A DNA stretch of 47,774 nt, from the NCBI GenBank assembly GCA_934691925.1, contig CAKUTI010000011.1, positions 1 through 47,774 on the forward strand, read 5' to 3'. This DNA is from an uncultured Treponema sp. Lineage in GTDB: Bacteria > Spirochaetota > Spirochaetia > Treponematales > Treponemataceae. This document shows positions 40,025-47,714 of this stretch, piece after piece; within the stretch, counting starts at the first letter, position 1, and each line of letters opens with the position of its first letter. Below the pieces are notes generated by a model. The model was not told where the DNA came from, did not search any database, and was given only the letters and a program-made list of their open reading frames with translations. The position numbers and the translations under genes are program-made.

Positions 40025-41863
40025 TTATTTTAGATAACAGCGGTCGGTCAAAGCTCCAACCTGATTGTCAAAATAAACATTTGAAAGATTCCAGCGGTTG
40101 TTTATCGAAAAAAAAGTCCGCCCCGAAACAAGATAGACAATCGAGCACTGCTCAAGAAAAATCTTCTGGTATTCTTCCCAAAGCGGACGCGCCTTTTCTG
40201 CGTCCGGAATGCATTTCGCAGTATTATACAGATAATCAACGCGTTTTTCCCAGTCCGTCGCAGGAGTTTTTTGAAGAGGATTCCACATATGGAGATTTCC
40301 GCTCGAAACCCAAACGTTGCTTCCCTGTGTCGGAAAAATATTGCTTCCGCCAAGCCCGATTATCAAAGTCTGCCAGTCGTAAGTTGAAGTTAGCTGCTCG
40401 ACAATCCGCTGAAAATCGGTCTGCCGTACATTCACGGTGATTCCCTCTTTTTTGCATTCGTCGCTTATAATCTGCGCAATGTCGCTCATGACAGGCTGAG
40501 ACGAGACAATCGAAAGGTCAAACTCAACTTTAACGCCGTTTTCGTCATACAAAAATCCGTCGGAATGTTTTTCAAAGCCAGCTTCCGCCAAAAGTTTCTG
40601 CGCATGGGCATGGCTGAATCTGTAAGGCAAAATAATTTCTTCATTATAAAACGCGTTCGCCTTTGGAAAAAATCCGTATTTAGGCTCGGCAAGCCCGCGG
40701 TAAGTCTGCGAGATAATCCGCTCGCGGTTCAAAAGGCAGCTCATCGCCTGCCGGAATTCCTTTTTTGTAAACCATTTATAGCTCGCCTCGCCTTTGTTTT
40801 TCGGATTCTGGTTGAAAGTCCAGAAGGGAGCGCTCATCGAGCCGCCCGCGTTAAAAACTGTGTAGCCGTCATCGCCGTTGTTTTTCGCGTTGTTCACAAT
40901 GTCCTCAAGCTGCTCAGGAGACGGAGAGAAAGTCTCGAGTTTTCCCTGCTTGAACAAAAGAAATCTCGTGTTGTTGTCGCCAATTATCGTTGCGATTCTT
41001 TTTTCAGGATAATAAATGCTCACGCCGTTTGAGTCTTTTTCCCAGAAATCATCGTTTCTCGTGTAGACAACGCGCTGCCCCGGCGCGTATTCGGTGATAA
41101 AATAAGCTCCCATGCTCGGAAGAGTTTTTGGGTCAACGGCAACGGAATTAAGATTTTTTACAGCCGCCGCCCCGCCCTCGTCTTTCGCCTTTTTATATTG
41201 GAACGCAGGCCCGAACGACATATTTATTGAAAGAAGCGGGTCCGCAACGATTTTCGGGAAATGGAAAGCAAAACGCCTTTCGTCAATTTTTTCTATTGAA
41301 ATGCGCTTTACGCTTCCGTCGTCCATCTCCATAAACTGAGAGTTGAAGGCAGAAGAGCCCATCTCCTCGTCGCACATAATCTCGTCGTACCAAAAAACAA
41401 CGTCGTCGCTTGTGACTTTTACGCGCGGCTTTGAATTCCCGTAAAAGCTCCAGAAAATATCATCGCGCAGGGTCAGAATAACATCCATCGAGTTTGATTT
41501 CTCGTCAGTTTTGACCTCAAAATCCGCAAGGCGCGGAATCCATTTTTTTTGAACTGAATTATAGTCAACGAGATAGTCTGTCAAGACATTCAAGATTCCA
41601 GAAGTTTCAGCATCGCGCTCGGCAATCAGAAAATTAAAGCTTTTCGGGTCGCCTGAAATTGAAGTCTGCCAGTCTCCGCCCTGCTTTCCGCAAGTCCACT
41701 GCTCGTCTTTCCACGGCTTTGAAACCGTGCGCTCAACCAAATTGTTCTGCATTGAAGCCTTGTAAGCCTCGATTTCAGAAAGCGTCATCTCAGGAGAACG
41801 CGAGCAAGAAGCAAAAATGAAAGGAAAACTCAAAAACGAAAAAGCTGCAAAGCGAAAATTCAT
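40025..41863 (-). CDS. oppA: Oligopeptide ABC transporter substrate-binding lipoprotein (OppA-type)
   Basis: The 612-residue protein has a signal peptide and lipobox (FIFASC, Cys about 20) and the SBP family 5 fold: LADFEVKTDEKSNSMDVILT then LRDDIFWSFY, GAYFITEYAPGQRVVYTRND, KEFRQAMSCLLNRERIISQT, and a C-terminal lobe with DIAQIISDECKKEGITVNVR. It would bind peptides in the periplasm and deliver them to OppB and the OppC half. It is the first gene of the operon. A TACAAT box ends 6 nt upstream of the ATG and no Shine-Dalgarno is present, so the message may be leaderless. Confidence 0.92.
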   Translation of the reverse strand: MNFRFAAFSFLSFPFIFASCSRSPEMTLSEIEAYKASMQNNLVERTVSKPWKDEQWTCGKQGGDWQTSISGDPKSFNFLIAERDAETSGILNVLTDYLVDYNSVQKKWIPRLADFEVKTDEKSNSMDVILTLRDDIFWSFYGNSKPRVKVTSDDVVFWYDEIMCDEEMGSSAFNSQFMEMDDGSVKRISIEKIDERRFAFHFPKIVADPLLSINMSFGPAFQYKKAKDEGGAAAVKNLNSVAVDPKTLPSMGAYFITEYAPGQRVVYTRNDDFWEKDSNGVSIYYPEKRIATIIGDNNTRFLLFKQGKLETFSPSPEQLEDIVNNAKNNGDDGYTVFNAGGSMSAPFWTFNQNPKNKGEASYKWFTKKEFRQAMSCLLNRERIISQTYRGLAEPKYGFFPKANAFYNEEIILPYRFSHAHAQKLLAEAGFEKHSDGFLYDENGVKVEFDLSIVSSQPVMSDIAQIISDECKKEGITVNVRQTDFQRIVEQLTSTYDWQTLIIGLGGSNIFPTQGSNVWVSSGNLHMWNPLQKTPATDWEKRVDYLYNTAKCIPDAEKARPLWEEYQKIFLEQCSIVYLVSGRTFFSINNRWNLSNVYFDNQVGALTDRCYLK

Positions 41864-41869
41864 AATTTA

Positions 41870-41875
41870 ATTGTA
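41870..41875 (-). promoter_or_regulatory. -10 box of the opp operon
   Basis: TACAAT on the minus strand ends 6 nt before the oppA ATG. No good -35 is seen at 17 bp. Confidence 0.4.
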
Positions 41876-41941
41876 GCATTTTTTCAAAGAATAAAAAATC
41901 GGGAAGGAAAATTAGGAACGGCGCGCGACTTTTGTTAAAAC

Positions 41942-41970
41942 TTGCAAAGAAGAACAAAAAAGAGCATACT
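41942..41970 (+). promoter_or_regulatory. Putative sulP promoter
   Basis: TTGCAA (41942-41947) and CATACT (41965-41970) are 17 bp apart, and the -10 ends 9 nt before the ATG at 41980. Confidence 0.4.
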
Positions 41971-41979
41971 TTTCAGCCT

Positions 41980-43704
41980 ATGTTTAAACCACAGCTTATC
42001 TCATCTTTAAAAAAGTACAACGGCAAGACTTTCGCTTCAGATTTGATTGCCGGAATCATCGTCGGAATTGTCGCGCTTCCGCTGGCAATCGCATTCGCAA
42101 TCGCATCGGGAGTAAATCCTGCGGCAGGTCTTTTCACAGCGATAATCGCGGGATTCTGCATTTCGGCTTTCGGCGGCTCCACAGTTCAGATTGGCGGACC
42201 TACAGGAGCCTTTGCGGTAATCGTCTACGGAGTCGTTGCGGAATTTGGTCTTTCAGGACTTGCGACAGCGACAATGATAGCAGGAATTCTTCTGATTTTG
42301 CTCGGCGCGTTCAAAATGGGCGGTCTTGTAAAATTTATTCCATATACAATTGTTACAGGATTCACGGCTGGAATCGCGGTAACAATCGCTTCGGGGCAAA
42401 TCGGCGACTTTTTCGGACTTCGCCCTGACTTTTCTTCTCCGATGATGATTTTGGGCGAGGAATATTCAAAAATGCCGGGCGACTTTCTTCCAAAAATCAT
42501 AGTCTACATAAAATCGGCAGGAACTTTCAACCTTTACTCAACGATTTTGTCGGCGGTCTGCCTTGCGTTCATTTTCGTCTGGTCAAAATTCATAAAGAAA
42601 ATTCCAGGAAGCTTCATCGTCATAATCGGCGCGACTTTGGTCTCGATTCTTCTGGGCAAATTTTTCGGGCTGAAAACTGACACAATCGGATTTTTTGCGG
42701 ACGGAAGAGAGCATTTTGTGATTCCGTCATCGCTTCCAGTTCCTCATCTTCCGGCTTTCAATCTTGAGACAATCAGAATTCTCTTTCCAACGTCGGTTTC
42801 AATCGCAGTTCTTGCGGCAATCGAGTCGCTTCTTTCGGCTGTTGTGGCGGACGGAATGACAGGCGGCAAGCACGACTCGAACACGGAGCTTATCGGGCAG
42901 GGAATCGCAAACATCGCGTCGCCTCTTTTCGGCGGAATTCCTGCGACTGGAGCAATCGCGCGCACGGCAACAAACATCAAGAACGGCGGAAAAACTCCTG
43001 TCGCGGGAATAATCCACGCGCTCACGCTTCTTCTGATTCTTCTTTTCTTCGGAAAATACGCTTCTTACATTCCGATGGCGGCACTTGCAGCGGTCTTAAT
43101 CAACGTTGCATGGAACATGGCTGGCTTTCCAGCAATCAGGGCTTTGTGCAAAGGCCAGAAATCCGACATCTGCGTTCTGACCGTAACATTTCTGATTACA
43201 GTTTTTGTTGACCTTACTATGGCGATTGAAGTTGGGCTTGGATTCGCGGCATTCTTCTTCATCAAAAAAATGATTGACCTTTCAGAAGTTGAAAACAAGC
43301 GCGAAAGCCTTACAGGCGGAATTGCGGCTCCAGATATGCCGGCGGAAAAAATCGATGTGCCGAGCGGTGCCATGGTCTACGAGATTGACGGTCCGCTTTT
43401 CTTTGGAACTGTAAGAAAATTCGAGGTCGCGGTTGAGCGCACTGGAATGGCAGGCGTTGACTACAAGGTTCTGATTTTGAGAATGAGAAACACGCTCTAT
43501 CTTGACGCAGGAGGAATCCGCGCGCTGGAGCAGGCAAAAGCCGCATGCGACAGAAAAGGCGTTACAATCGTGATTTCAGGAATCCACACGCAGCCTTATA
43601 TGCTCCTTGAAAAAACCGGAATGGCGGACAAGCTCGGAAGAGACAATATCCACGGCAACATAAACGCCGCGCTAAAGCGAGCAGAGGAAATTTTAAGCGC
43701 GTGA
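41980..43704 (+). CDS. SulP family inorganic anion transporter with STAS domain
   Basis: The 574-residue protein has the SulP/SLC26 membrane domain with about 12-14 hydrophobic segments. Signature stretches include DLIAGIIVGIVALPLAIAFA, SGVNPAAGLFTAIIAGF, GGPTGAFAVIVYG and IESLLSAVVADGMTGGKHDS. A cytoplasmic STAS domain follows (residues about 460-570; VYEIDGPLFFGTVRKFEVA, LRMRNTLYLDAGGIRALEQ). Substrates in this family include sulfate, bicarbonate and organic acids; the substrate is not evident here. ATG 41980 matches the family N-terminus; the frame is open 16 codons further upstream. No Shine-Dalgarno. Followed by a 40-bp repeat array and a strong terminator. Confidence 0.92.
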   Translation: MFKPQLISSLKKYNGKTFASDLIAGIIVGIVALPLAIAFAIASGVNPAAGLFTAIIAGFCISAFGGSTVQIGGPTGAFAVIVYGVVAEFGLSGLATATMIAGILLILLGAFKMGGLVKFIPYTIVTGFTAGIAVTIASGQIGDFFGLRPDFSSPMMILGEEYSKMPGDFLPKIIVYIKSAGTFNLYSTILSAVCLAFIFVWSKFIKKIPGSFIVIIGATLVSILLGKFFGLKTDTIGFFADGREHFVIPSSLPVPHLPAFNLETIRILFPTSVSIAVLAAIESLLSAVVADGMTGGKHDSNTELIGQGIANIASPLFGGIPATGAIARTATNIKNGGKTPVAGIIHALTLLLILLFFGKYASYIPMAALAAVLINVAWNMAGFPAIRALCKGQKSDICVLTVTFLITVFVDLTMAIEVGLGFAAFFFIKKMIDLSEVENKRESLTGGIAAPDMPAEKIDVPSGAMVYEIDGPLFFGTVRKFEVAVERTGMAGVDYKVLILRMRNTLYLDAGGIRALEQAKAACDRKGVTIVISGIHTQPYMLLEKTGMADKLGRDNIHGNINAALKRAEEILSA

Positions 43705-43743
43705 TAAAATCAGCCTCAAAAAAATCGAAGCAAGCTGAAATTT

Positions 43744-43974
43744 AGCTGGCGGACGCATGGCGTTCTGCCATTAGCAGAAAATGACTTGGCGAACGAATGG
43801 CGTTTTGCCATTAGCAGAAAACGAGCTGGGGAACACGTGGCGTTTTGCCATTCGCAGAAAACGAGCTGGCGAGCGAATAGCGTTTCGCCACGGGGTGAAA
43901 ATAGCTTGGCGAACGCATGGCGTTCTGCCATTAGCAAAAAATAACTTTGCGAAGCCGTGGCAGCTTTTTCAGCC
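43744..43974. repeat. Tandem array of five to six 40-bp units
   Basis: Units begin at 43744, 43784, 43824, 43864 and 43904, with a decayed sixth at 43944. The shared core is ATGGCGTTNTGCCATTAGCA followed by GAAAA, and each unit contains the dyad TGGC-5-GCCA (extended to ATGGC/GCCAT in most). The 40-bp period is not a multiple of three, so it is not a coding repeat. There are no spacers, so it is not CRISPR. It fills most of the 350-bp gap 43705-44054 after sulP. Confidence 0.9.
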
Positions 43975-44011
43975 AGCAACGTCCCCCCTTTCCTTGTCCC
44001 GCACACCTTTT

Positions 44012-44058
44012 CAAAAAAAATCCGGCTGAAAAACGCAATTTCAGCCGGATTTTTTTAT
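44012..44058. terminator. Bidirectional intrinsic terminator between sulP and pyrE
   Basis: AAAAATCCGGCTGAAA and TTTCAGCCGGATTTTT form a perfect stem (arms about 44015-44031 and 44039-44055) with A8 on the left and T8 on the right. The right arm reaches the last bases of pyrE. Confidence 0.92.
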
Positions 44059-44741
44059 TTTGCGCCGTAAACGCTGTAGTATTTGTCGATTTCGCCTTTT
44101 ATCTCGTCAGTTATGATTTTCTTGTCGCCGTTTGTGTAAAGAGAGTCAACAACGTCTTTCATCGTGACAATCGCGCGCGCCGGAAATCCGTATTTCTCAG
44201 AAATCACCTGAAGAGCGGCCTTGTCTGAGTCCGGGGCTTTTTCCATTCGGTCAAGAGAGACAATCTCGCCAACAATCTTGATTCCGCCCGCGGAAGTTTC
44301 CTGAGCCTTGATTTTCGGATAAGTTTCTTCTATTGATTTGCCCGAAGTCGTAACATCCTCGATAATCACAACGCGGTCTCCGTCCGAAATTTTATATCCA
44401 AGAAGATTTCCCTTGTCCGCGCCGTGGTCTTTCGCCTCTTTTCTGTCCGAGCAGTATTTAACTTCCTTTCCGTAAAGCTCTGAATAAGCGACAGCCGTAA
44501 CAACCGCAAGCGGAATTCCCTTGTAGGCGGGTCCGAACAAGACATCAAAGTCGTCTCCGAAATTGTCGTGAATCGCCTTAGCATAAAATTCTCCGAGACG
44601 CTTAAGCTCGCTTCCTGTAACATACGCGCCTGCGTTCATAAAAAACGGCGACTGACGGCCGCTCTTTAGCGTAAAGCTTCCGAATTTGAGGACCTTGCAC
44701 TCAACCATAAAATCAATAAATTCTTTCTTGTAGTCTTCCAT
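44055..44741 (-). CDS. pyrE: Orotate phosphoribosyltransferase
   Basis: The 228-residue protein has the OPRTase features: FTLKSGRQSPFFMNAGAY, FGPAYKGIPLAVVTAVAYSE, the flexible-loop KEAKDHG and the PRPP-binding motif VVIIEDVTTSGKSIEE. It joins orotate to PRPP to give OMP in de novo pyrimidine synthesis. An AGGAG site precedes ATG 44741. No other pyrimidine gene is nearby. Its end overlaps the terminator shared with sulP. Confidence 0.96.
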   Translation of the reverse strand: MEDYKKEFIDFMVECKVLKFGSFTLKSGRQSPFFMNAGAYVTGSELKRLGEFYAKAIHDNFGDDFDVLFGPAYKGIPLAVVTAVAYSELYGKEVKYCSDRKEAKDHGADKGNLLGYKISDGDRVVIIEDVTTSGKSIEETYPKIKAQETSAGGIKIVGEIVSLDRMEKAPDSDKAALQVISEKYGFPARAIVTMKDVVDSLYTNGDKKIITDEIKGEIDKYYSVYGAK

Positions 44742-44835
44742 AATTGCTCTCCTAAAGCAAAACCGCAGAAAAGTCTATCAGAAAAAAAAGGAATAAGGAA
44801 TTAGAGAAAGAAAAAACAAGACGAAGATGCAAAAT

Positions 44836-44890
44836 ATTAAAATAAACTTAAAAACTATTGTCAAAATCATTAAAATTATCTTAAAATAAC
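44836..44890 (+). promoter_or_regulatory. Promoter region with 11-bp-phased TTAAAA boxes upstream of the lipoprotein genes
   Basis: ATTAAAAT, CTTAAAAA, ATTAAAAT and CTTAAAAT start at 44836, 44847, 44869 and 44880, so all fall on one 11-bp phase, with the unmatched TTGTCAAAATC in the middle slot. TTGTCA (44858-44863) and TAAAAT (44882-44887) could form a promoter with an 18-bp spacer. The motif resembles the boxes in front of the response regulator at 19534-19566. Confidence 0.45.
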
Positions 44891-44926
44891 ACAAGATTAT
44901 TTGTAGTTTCAAGGAGAAAATTTATC

Positions 44927-45445
44927 ATGCAAAAGTTTATTAAGAAAAAGTCTTTGTTCTTGACTATTTCAGCGTTGCCGACTTTGCTATTTTCGTTATT
45001 TTCCTGCTCTTTTTACACGGAAATATCATCTTCTGCAAACTTGAAAGACATAAGCCAGGATTTGACTTACAGGACGGTTCTTTCTAAGGCTTATATGGGC
45101 GGCTCTGTTCTCTACAACTCTTCAGACATTGCAAACAGCCAGCTCGCAGAAGGAGTTTGCGTGGCGGTCAGACTAGGAGAACTAAAAGCGGAAAACGACG
45201 GAGACGAAATCATATACACAGATATTGAAAGCAAAGCGTCTTATGGATATTTGAAAATTGAAAGCATAAGCAGCAAAACATTGACTTTTAGATTCACAGA
45301 ATATTCAAACGACGGCTTCGTAAAAAGCGAATCCTTATTTACATTAGACGAAAACCAGTCAGTAGACTTGAACGGAGACGGATTTTTTGATGTAAAATAC
45401 AGCAAGCCGTTGTCAAAGCGCGCAGGCTGCGAAAAATCTATGTAG
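44927..45445 (+). CDS. Hypothetical lipoprotein, N-terminal part of an amber-interrupted ORF
   Basis: This 172-residue reading frame has a signal peptide and lipobox (LLFSLFSC, Cys about 27), a Ser/Asn-rich linker and a beta-rich domain (YGYLKIESISSKTLTFRFTE) ending with a DLNGDGFFDVKY motif that recalls the D-x-D-G-D repeats of the 761-residue secreted protein. A good AAGGAG site lies upstream. It ends at a TAG (45443-45445), but the same frame stays open on the other side: 13 sense codons lead straight into the next entry. The pair therefore looks like one gene of about 752 codons with a single in-frame stop. I do not recognise the family. Confidence 0.6.
   Translation: MQKFIKKKSLFLTISALPTLLFSLFSCSFYTEISSSANLKDISQDLTYRTVLSKAYMGGSVLYNSSDIANSQLAEGVCVAVRLGELKAENDGDEIIYTDIESKASYGYLKIESISSKTLTFRFTEYSNDGFVKSESLFTLDENQSVDLNGDGFFDVKYSKPLSKRAGCEKSM
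45443..45445 (+). other. In-frame amber codon splitting the lipoprotein gene
   Basis: TAG follows TCT ATG and precedes CTA ACT TTC. Downstream codons 45446-45484 encode LTFLSSQEELHTA in the same frame as both flanking reading frames. TAG is used as a normal stop by three genes here (diguanylate cyclase, rpsP, khpA), so it is not globally reassigned. Confidence 0.75.
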
Positions 45446-45484
45446 CTAACTTTCTTAAGCAGCCAAGAAGAGCTTCACACCGCA

Positions 45485-47185
45485 ATGTTTTCAGTTTTGA
45501 CAGAACAATACAAAAACGACACTTATCCGGCAGGGCTTATGGGGATCAACACCGACGGAAAATTTGTCGTGACTAAATATGAAGCAAATTCAAGCGCGCG
45601 TTCTGCCGTAAAAGGAGTTGCTGGCGGCGATTTTATTTTGGACGGCGAAACTGGAGAATATTACAAAATAAAAAATAACGTTTCGTACAAAAACGCGAGA
45701 AGCGTTGAAGATTCCGACATTGAAGTTGAAGAAGGCAATCTTTCAGAAGTCGATTTTTATTTTAACAATGATGATTTTTCCAACGGATATAATTCGGCTG
45801 AACTTTTATCAGCTCTTCCAAAGCCGGTTACTGAAAATTTCAGCGGCGAGAAAATAAAGCAAGAGCCTATAGAAGTTTTGAATGAAATTCTCTTGAATAA
45901 AAGCCTTGTAGAGATTTGCTCCGCCGACTTAAACATTGAAATCGAAGAAGAGGTAAAAGAAACGCTCAAAATCATAGACACGCTGTCAGAATATGAGCTT
46001 GTGGCTTTCAACAGACTTTTCTTAAGCGACACATACAGCTACATTTGTCCGCCGATAGATTACAACTGCGCCGACATCACAGAAGTTCTTCCTTTAGCCC
46101 ACGTAAATTTGACGAACGAAGGAGATTTATCAGAAGAACTTGAAAACAGCGGAGAAACTCTAGCCGCAGAGCGAAGCGCAACTTCCGACACTATATCAAT
46201 TGGAGAATGGAAAAACATAGGAATATCAGGAGACGCCGGATATAAACTTGCAAAATCATACAAAGAATATTTAACTGATGTAAAAAAGCTTAAAGATAAT
46301 GCAAGCGGAATGAAAATTTCTTTGCCAAGTTTTTCAAAAAAATTAACAAACAAGGATTTAGGAATTGAGCTTCTAGAACGTACAAGCATCTCTTTTTTTG
46401 AAATAGACGCCTCGCCTTATCTGTATCTAAACGGCGACTTTTCAATTTCTTGGTCAAAGTGCAAAGCCAATACTTCAGCTCATGTGCTTTTGGAAACATA
46501 TGCAAAAACATATCTAAAATGTAAATTTTCAAAATCATTGCTAGAAGAATACAAGAAAAGTCTAAAAGACAAACCTTTTTTTGAATACAGCGACACTAAG
46601 CCCATAGGACCAATTCCTTTTACATATGGTTTAACTATAGATTTTGATATTCCATACACTATTTCAGGCGAACTAAAGTCAAATGACTATATGTATATGG
46701 GCTTTACAGGTTTAGCAGGCGCAGGTGCTGAAATCGGAGCAAAATACGGTTGCAGAAAAGTAAAATGGTTTAAAATATGGAGAAAATGGATATACAGACC
46801 GCAAATTTATTTCAGTCCATACATGGAAAGCAGAGGCGGCATTGCTAAATTTACCGGATTTATGGGAATTGCAAATGACGAAAAAACTCCGGGACTAGAA
46901 ATTTCAGCAGACATAAGCCCATTTATAGAAGCCATCCCATATGTAGGCATAGGTGTAAAAGCAGGAAATATAAATGTTAATGTGCCTGTACGAGAAACAG
47001 TGAGTCTTGGCGCAACATTTTCTCCTGACGGTAAAGCAAAAGGTTATCTAAAGAATAATTTCAAGATAAATATACGTGGTGGTTATGACCTCGACTTGCC
47101 TATTGTGGGGCCAAAAGACGGAAATTTCACTATTAAAAAAGGTCCTAATGAAGACTTTTATTTTCTAAAAGTAGAATTAAATTAA
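45485..47185 (+). CDS. C-terminal part of the amber-interrupted lipoprotein ORF
   Basis: This 566-residue frame begins at the first ATG after the amber codon, but the same frame extends back to it. No Shine-Dalgarno or signal peptide is present, so it is unlikely to be an independent gene. Residues 1-230 are acidic and Ser/Asn-rich with poorly structured linkers (VEEGNLSEVDFYFNNDDFSN). The C-terminal 300 residues are beta-rich with Tyr, Gly and Lys (YGLTIDFDIPYTISGEL; PQIYFSPYMESRGGIAKFTG), a pattern compatible with an envelope beta-sheet domain. From about 46400 the codons become visibly more AT-rich (more ATA and AAA). Family unknown. If translated only as this fragment it would lack its export signal and be non-functional. 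Confidence 0.55.
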   Translation: MFSVLTEQYKNDTYPAGLMGINTDGKFVVTKYEANSSARSAVKGVAGGDFILDGETGEYYKIKNNVSYKNARSVEDSDIEVEEGNLSEVDFYFNNDDFSNGYNSAELLSALPKPVTENFSGEKIKQEPIEVLNEILLNKSLVEICSADLNIEIEEEVKETLKIIDTLSEYELVAFNRLFLSDTYSYICPPIDYNCADITEVLPLAHVNLTNEGDLSEELENSGETLAAERSATSDTISIGEWKNIGISGDAGYKLAKSYKEYLTDVKKLKDNASGMKISLPSFSKKLTNKDLGIELLERTSISFFEIDASPYLYLNGDFSISWSKCKANTSAHVLLETYAKTYLKCKFSKSLLEEYKKSLKDKPFFEYSDTKPIGPIPFTYGLTIDFDIPYTISGELKSNDYMYMGFTGLAGAGAEIGAKYGCRKVKWFKIWRKWIYRPQIYFSPYMESRGGIAKFTGFMGIANDEKTPGLEISADISPFIEAIPYVGIGVKAGNINVNVPVRETVSLGATFSPDGKAKGYLKNNFKINIRGGYDLDLPIVGPKDGNFTIKKGPNEDFYFLKVELN

Positions 47186-47213
47186 CGGCACTTTTTTCAG
47201 CAGAGGTTAAACC

Positions 47214-47591
47214 ATGAAAACAAAATTTCCTATAATTATTCTTATTCTCTTGCCATTACTGCTAACATCTTGCTTTGATTTGGAAAGCGAGGACAGCCAA
47301 TTTCAAGCATTAAAAGCATATTTTGAAAGCGAGAAGAAATTTTCTGTCCATTTTACAGGAAACCCAGACAATATCGATCGCATTTGCATGGGCGTAAAAA
47401 AAGCCGGAACAAAGAAAGAAGTTTTTTACGATTTAAGCTACGAACTGAAGATTCCAGACTGTTTCAAAAATATAATGACTGTAAAAGCGGACAAAAGCCA
47501 TTTTTCTTTAGATGACGAGGGACTTGAAGTTACACTATATTTTGAGCAATGGGATTATCCTGATGATTTCATAGTAGTGCAAAAGAAGTAA
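47214..47591 (+). CDS. Small hypothetical lipoprotein
   Basis: The 125-residue protein has a strong signal peptide with lipobox (ILLPLLLTSC, Cys about 20) and a short mature domain (FSVHFTGNPDNIDRICMGVK, ending in LYFEQWDYPDDFIVVQKK). AGAGG lies 8 nt upstream of the ATG. It follows the split lipoprotein gene by 28 bp and is probably cotranscribed with it. It shares the AT-rich codon use of the upstream gene's 3' half. I do not recognise a family. Confidence 0.7.
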   Translation: MKTKFPIIILILLPLLLTSCFDLESEDSQFQALKAYFESEKKFSVHFTGNPDNIDRICMGVKKAGTKKEVFYDLSYELKIPDCFKNIMTVKADKSHFSLDDEGLEVTLYFEQWDYPDDFIVVQKK

Positions 47592-47714
47592 AAGTTTATA
47601 CGTATGAAAAACATCTTCACCTGCCAAATTTTCGGTGCTATTTTCTAAGCGGGCAAAAAGTGGTAATCTGAATAAGATTTTTTTCAATTTTGGATTAATT
47701 TTTAGGAGAATATC

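Noticed and set aside
43744..43974. CRISPR-like array
   Set aside because: Units are contiguous without unique spacers, units diverge, and no cas genes are near. The same applies to the 22-bp array at 21648-21801.
43716..44006. Open frame on the minus strand through the 40-bp repeats
   Set aside because: The repeat period is not a multiple of three, there is no ribosome binding site or domain, and the protein only restates the repeat in shifting frames.
45443..45445. TAG generally read as an amino acid (pyrrolysine or reassigned code)
   Set aside because: TAG ends the diguanylate cyclase, rpsP and khpA at their expected lengths, so it is a normal stop here. Only local readthrough or suppression remains possible.
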